This document shows, piece after piece, positions 15,661-18,072 of a DNA stretch of 18,072 bases. The position numbers and the translations under genes were made by a program. Position 1 is the stretch's first letter; every line of letters starts with the position of its first letter. The notes beneath the pieces were generated by a model. That model saw only the letters and a program-made list of their open reading frames with translations. It did no database searches and was not told the DNA's origin. Source of the DNA: Anaerolineae bacterium (GTDB lineage: Bacteria; Chloroflexota; Anaerolineae; Aggregatilineales; Phototrophicaceae); contig JANQRM010000685.1 in assembly GCA_028284565.1 (NCBI GenBank), positions 1 through 18,072 of the forward strand. The letters run 5' to 3'.

Positions 15661-16566
15661 TCATTTGCCAAGTAGAGCAGGTGATTTCAGCATCTCTCGA
15701 CACACCTGTAAGAAGATCTGCATGGATGGTGAGAGACCTCTATCCTTGAGCCACAGAATCTGCGTATAAATGGGAAAGTCGGTGCTATCCCACGCCAATT
15801 GAATTAAATCTCTGCGCGCTATTTCGCCTGTGACTGCCATTTGTGGTAAGACCGCGATGCCAATCCCCTCAGCCACGCATTGCTTAATCGCCTGCACACT
15901 ATCGAATTCCAAAAAGTGAGTCGGGCGTACTCCACCCTCTTCTAGCCAGCCGAGCCACATGACGCGATAACTGCAACCCCGTTCTGTCAATAAGAAGACT
16001 TCATCCGCGAGATGTTGGGGTTCGATTCGGATCACATCTTTGAGGGGGTGATTGGGTGATGCGACAAGTGCGAGCGATTCAGCAATGAGGCAATCGGCTT
16101 CAAGGGTTGTTGATTCGATGGGTTCGCGCAGGACAAAGGCAAAATCAAGGTCACCGTCGATGACACATTGCCAGCGTCGGGAAATGGGCATGGATTGGAA
16201 GACGATTCGGATGTCGGGATAGTCTTGCTGGAGTGTTTGTAGCACAGGTGGTAGCCTATAGGATGTGACAGTATCGGGTGCGGCGATGCGAATCGTGCCA
16301 GAAAGTTGATGCTTTTGGGTGATAACATGGCGCGCTTCGGCTTCGAGGTCAATTAATTTTTCAGCATAATCCAAGAGGTGTTTACCCGCTTCAGTAAGGG
16401 TGATACGTCGTCCGACACGGTGAAAGAGGGATACGCCAAGTTCGGTTTCGAGAGCTTGAATCTGTGCCGTGACGGTGGATTGGGCATAGTTGAGGGTGTC
16501 TGCCGCGCGAGTGAAATTGAGCATGGTGGCGACCATTTGGAAGGTGGCAAGTTGTCGGAGTTCCAT
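15661..16566 (-). CDS. LysR-family transcriptional regulator
   Basis: Protein of 301 residues, the usual LysR length. The N-terminal winged HTH is canonical: MELRQLATFQMVATMLNFTR, AADTLNYAQSTVTAQIQALE, LGVSLFHRVGRRITLTEAG, through about residue 60, followed by the linker helix. The effector domain (about 92-295) begins GTIRIAAPDTVTSYRLPPVL and includes TERGCSYRVMW, a Cys-containing stretch seen in several sulfur and small-acid responsive members, and VLPQMAV near the hinge. The effector is unknown. It is divergent from a 67-residue unknown protein, with a T-N11-A palindrome 14 bases before its own start, which suggests autoregulation and control of that neighbour. Confidence 0.92.
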   Translation of the reverse strand: MELRQLATFQMVATMLNFTRAADTLNYAQSTVTAQIQALETELGVSLFHRVGRRITLTEAGKHLLDYAEKLIDLEAEARHVITQKHQLSGTIRIAAPDTVTSYRLPPVLQTLQQDYPDIRIVFQSMPISRRWQCVIDGDLDFAFVLREPIESTTLEADCLIAESLALVASPNHPLKDVIRIEPQHLADEVFLLTERGCSYRVMWLGWLEEGGVRPTHFLEFDSVQAIKQCVAEGIGIAVLPQMAVTGEIARRDLIQLAWDSTDFPIYTQILWLKDRGLSPSMQIFLQVCREMLKSPALLGK

Positions 16567-16579
16567 CGCTGGTTTACCT

Positions 16580-16594
16580 ATCAGTTTTCCTGAT
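16580..16594. promoter_or_regulatory. LysR-type T-N11-A palindromic operator
   Basis: ATCAG-TTTTC-CTGAT is a perfect five-base inverted repeat around a five-base centre, and its second and fourteenth bases give the T-N11-A rule of LysR binding sites. It lies between the lysR start (16566) and the divergent gene at 16680, exactly where a LysR recognition site is expected. Confidence 0.55.
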
Positions 16595-16679
16595 GATGGG
16601 TATCGAACATTTGATTTGCTCGTTGATGGCGAAATCGCTTATCCTGATTGTATCGGAAAATGGTCATGGAGTGAACCAC

Positions 16680-16883
16680 ATGAGTCAATCACAAAAACGG
16701 TCGAGTGTTCAAGTCCAGTTCGATTTTCAAGTCGGGAAATATCTGAAAGGGAAGCAGTTCACGCTTCATTTGTCTGCCGACGATTTATCCGATGAAGCCC
16801 TCATTGCGCGTATGTCGGACGTGTTGAATCTCCGCGATAACAAGCCTGTCCAAATCCTGAACAAGCGATTGGTCGTGGGGTAA
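16680..16883 (+). CDS. Small unknown protein divergent from lysR
   Basis: Protein of 67 residues beginning at ATG 16680, with GGAG eight bases upstream; earlier ATGs in frame have no ribosome site. The sequence opens SQSQKRSSVQVQFDFQVGKY and continues GKQFTLHLSADDLSDEALIA and RMSDVLNLRDNKPVQILNKR. It is soluble, with strands followed by a helix, and no cysteine. I do not recognise the family. Its placement opposite a LysR gene across a T-N11-A palindrome suggests LysR control. Confidence 0.65.
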   Translation: MSQSQKRSSVQVQFDFQVGKYLKGKQFTLHLSADDLSDEALIARMSDVLNLRDNKPVQILNKRLVVG

Positions 16884-16918
16884 ATCAATCACAACCATCC
16901 TTTCGCCGATGTTTCTCA

Positions 16919-16927
16919 TGCTATAAT
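16919..16927 (+). promoter_or_regulatory. Extended -10 promoter for the Uma2 gene
   Basis: TGCTATAAT is a perfect TGnTATAAT extended -10. The start of transcription would be near 16934, which leaves about 20 bases before the ATG at 16954 and supports that start over the ATG at 16942. Confidence 0.6.
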
Positions 16928-16953
16928 GCGTCAAAAGCAGGATGAGAACTATC

Positions 16954-17512
16954 ATGACCACCGTTGAACAACTCCATCTGATGACTCTGACAGAATATAT
17001 TCGCCTGTATGAGCAGGAGGGAGCGTTTGAGTTGGTGGATGGCGAAAGGATTCCGCTTATGCCGACAGTTGCGCTTCATGGTTGGTTGTTTCGTGCGTTG
17101 TTTCGGCTTTTGGATGCCTTTTGCACCGAGCATGATTTGGGTGAAGTGATTACAGAGATGCCCTATGTGATGGTCGATTCGTCGGATTGGGTCAAAGGGT
17201 CACTTGTGCCTGATTTGATGTTTTTACAAAAGACCGTTGGCAACAGTACACTCAAACCACCCCCAATTTGCATGGGAAACCCTTCTTAATCGCGCCGATT
17301 TAGCTGTTGAGATTGTCTCCTCAAATGACCGCTATTCAGATATTCAAGCGAAGGTGGCACTCTATCAATCCCATGGAGTTCGCTTAATCTGGATACTTGA
17401 CCCCAATCATCGGCGTGTGAGTGTGTATCAGACACAACCCGACACTTATGCCCTGCTGGGTGAAACGGACACCTTATCTGGTGAGGATATTTTGCCAGAC
17501 CTGACGAATTGA
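16954..17512 (+). pseudogene. Uma2-family endonuclease gene with two one-base deletions
   Basis: Uma2 is a PD-(D/E)xK-fold family, common in Cyanobacteria and Chloroflexota, of unproven function. The start at 16954 follows an AGGATGAG ribosome site. The first frame gives TTVEQLHLMTLTEYIRLYEQ, FELVDGERIPLMPTVALHG and VKGSLVPDLMFLQKT, then shifts at 17233-17235. The second frame gives RWQQYTQTTPNLHGKPFLIA, then shifts at 17295-17296. The third frame gives PDLAVEIVSSNDRYSDIQAK, GVRLIWILDPNHRRVSVYQT and SGEDILPDL. Adding one C at each point restores a whole Uma2 protein of about 187 residues with its acidic catalytic residues and the QAK lysine. Both lesions look like CCC shortened to CC, so either the gene is dead or both are read errors. 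Confidence 0.75.
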
Positions 17513-17550
17513 ATTAGCTGAGTTGTTCAAGGTTTTAGATACCGAATAAC

Positions 17551-18072
17551 TTATTCCCCATGTGGGGTAGTGTCGCGGATGATGAGTGTGTCAAAGTCAG
17601 CTGTTGTCAATTCATCCACCCCCAATGCAAGTGTCCCACCGAGTTTTTCGGCATTATCCACGAAGACCAAGAAGCGTCCATTGGCAAAGAACGCGACCTT
17701 ATCCTCAAAGGTAATCGCTGTGAGGTTAATCCATTCGGGTAAGGGGTCTACATCGGAGCCGGGGATAATCCCCTCAAAGAAGGTCTCACGTGCCGTTTGT
17801 GAACGGTAGGTGACAATGGCATCGGTTGTGCCATCGAGATTACGACGCAGAGCCAATTGATAGCCGTTTAAGTCCGTGCCTGTCAGACTGGGGGTGGAAC
17901 GGACATGGAGCCACGCGGTTCCGGTGCTATCGGGTAAGAAGCGGACATCCACTGTGATATAGAGGTCGGTGGAATCATTGAAGTTGGTCGTATCTGTCCC
18001 CTGTCCAAACATGGATACGCCAATCACATCGCGGAAGAGTCGCCATGTGGCTTGACCGAGATGGGTCATGCG
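17551..18072 (-). CDS. C-terminal jelly-roll-like domain protein (partial at right edge)
   Basis: The frame is open to the right edge (172 residues from the last ATG, and one more codon beyond). Sequence is all-beta: DLYITVDVRFLPDSTGTAWL, HVRSTPSLTGTDLNGYQLAL, EWINLTAITFEDKVAFFANG, RFLVFVDNAEKLGGTLALGV and FDTLIIRDT. The pattern of a sandwich with GRFLVFVDN near the end recalls concanavalin/laminin-G-like and DUF1080-type domains. It is probably the exported part of a larger protein or lipoprotein whose N-terminus lies to the right. No enzyme residues can be named. Confidence 0.7.
   Translation of the reverse strand, partial: RMTHLGQATWRLFRDVIGVSMFGQGTDTTNFNDSTDLYITVDVRFLPDSTGTAWLHVRSTPSLTGTDLNGYQLALRRNLDGTTDAIVTYRSQTARETFFEGIIPGSDVDPLPEWINLTAITFEDKVAFFANGRFLVFVDNAEKLGGTLALGVDELTTADFDTLIIRDTTPHGE

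Noticed and set aside
1..18072. Reassignment of TGA to an amino acid in this genome
   Set aside because: TGA ends the TPR, PaiB, 262-residue unknown and DUF3179 genes at the expected family length, so it works as a stop.

Overview
The window looks like chromosomal DNA of a bacterium from the Chloroflexota, most likely an Anaerolineae-like lineage. This is inferred from gene content, not from a marker gene. The signs are a lipoprotein made almost entirely of Thr/Pro repeats, a very long STAND-type regulator with an N-terminal LuxR helix-turn-helix, a Uma2-family endonuclease gene, a DUF3179 lipoprotein and small TPR membrane proteins. No rRNA, tRNA, CRISPR array, phage or insertion sequence was seen. 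TGA is used as an ordinary stop by several genes.

Layout, left to right. Position 1-890 (minus) is the N-terminal part of a Thr/Pro-rich lipoprotein that runs off the left edge. At 1023-3662 (minus) is a LuxR/NB-ARC/TPR regulator. At 3932-4531 (plus) is a membrane-anchored TPR protein, which converges through a strong hairpin terminator on a 920-residue HerA/FtsK-like ATPase (4611-7373, minus). Divergent from the ATPase is a compact plus-strand cluster: MoxR AAA+ ATPase, GNAT acetyltransferase (PaiA-like), PaiB-like flavin-binding protein and a DUF58 protein. MoxR and DUF58 normally sit together; here a paiA/paiB-type pair lies between them, and PaiB and DUF58 overlap by ATGA.

The most remarkable locus is 10905-11987: a DUF3179 lipoprotein whose reading frame is interrupted by one in-frame TGA exactly where the family has the first Cys of its CPLC motif. 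The frame then stays open and conserved to its normal end. Just after the TGA is a hairpin with the position and loop expected of a bacterial SECIS element. The best reading is a selenoprotein with a UxxC redox motif; a point nonsense mutation is the main alternative.

The right third (11988-18072) is looser. It holds a roughly 545-base stretch without a recognised gene, an unknown six-helix membrane protein (minus), an AHSA1/SRPBCC protein behind a good sigma-70 promoter, a decayed gene with two in-frame stops, two unknown proteins, a LysR regulator with a T-N11-A palindrome divergent to a 67-residue unknown protein, a Uma2 gene broken by two one-base deletions, and the C-terminal part of a jelly-roll-like protein running off the right edge.
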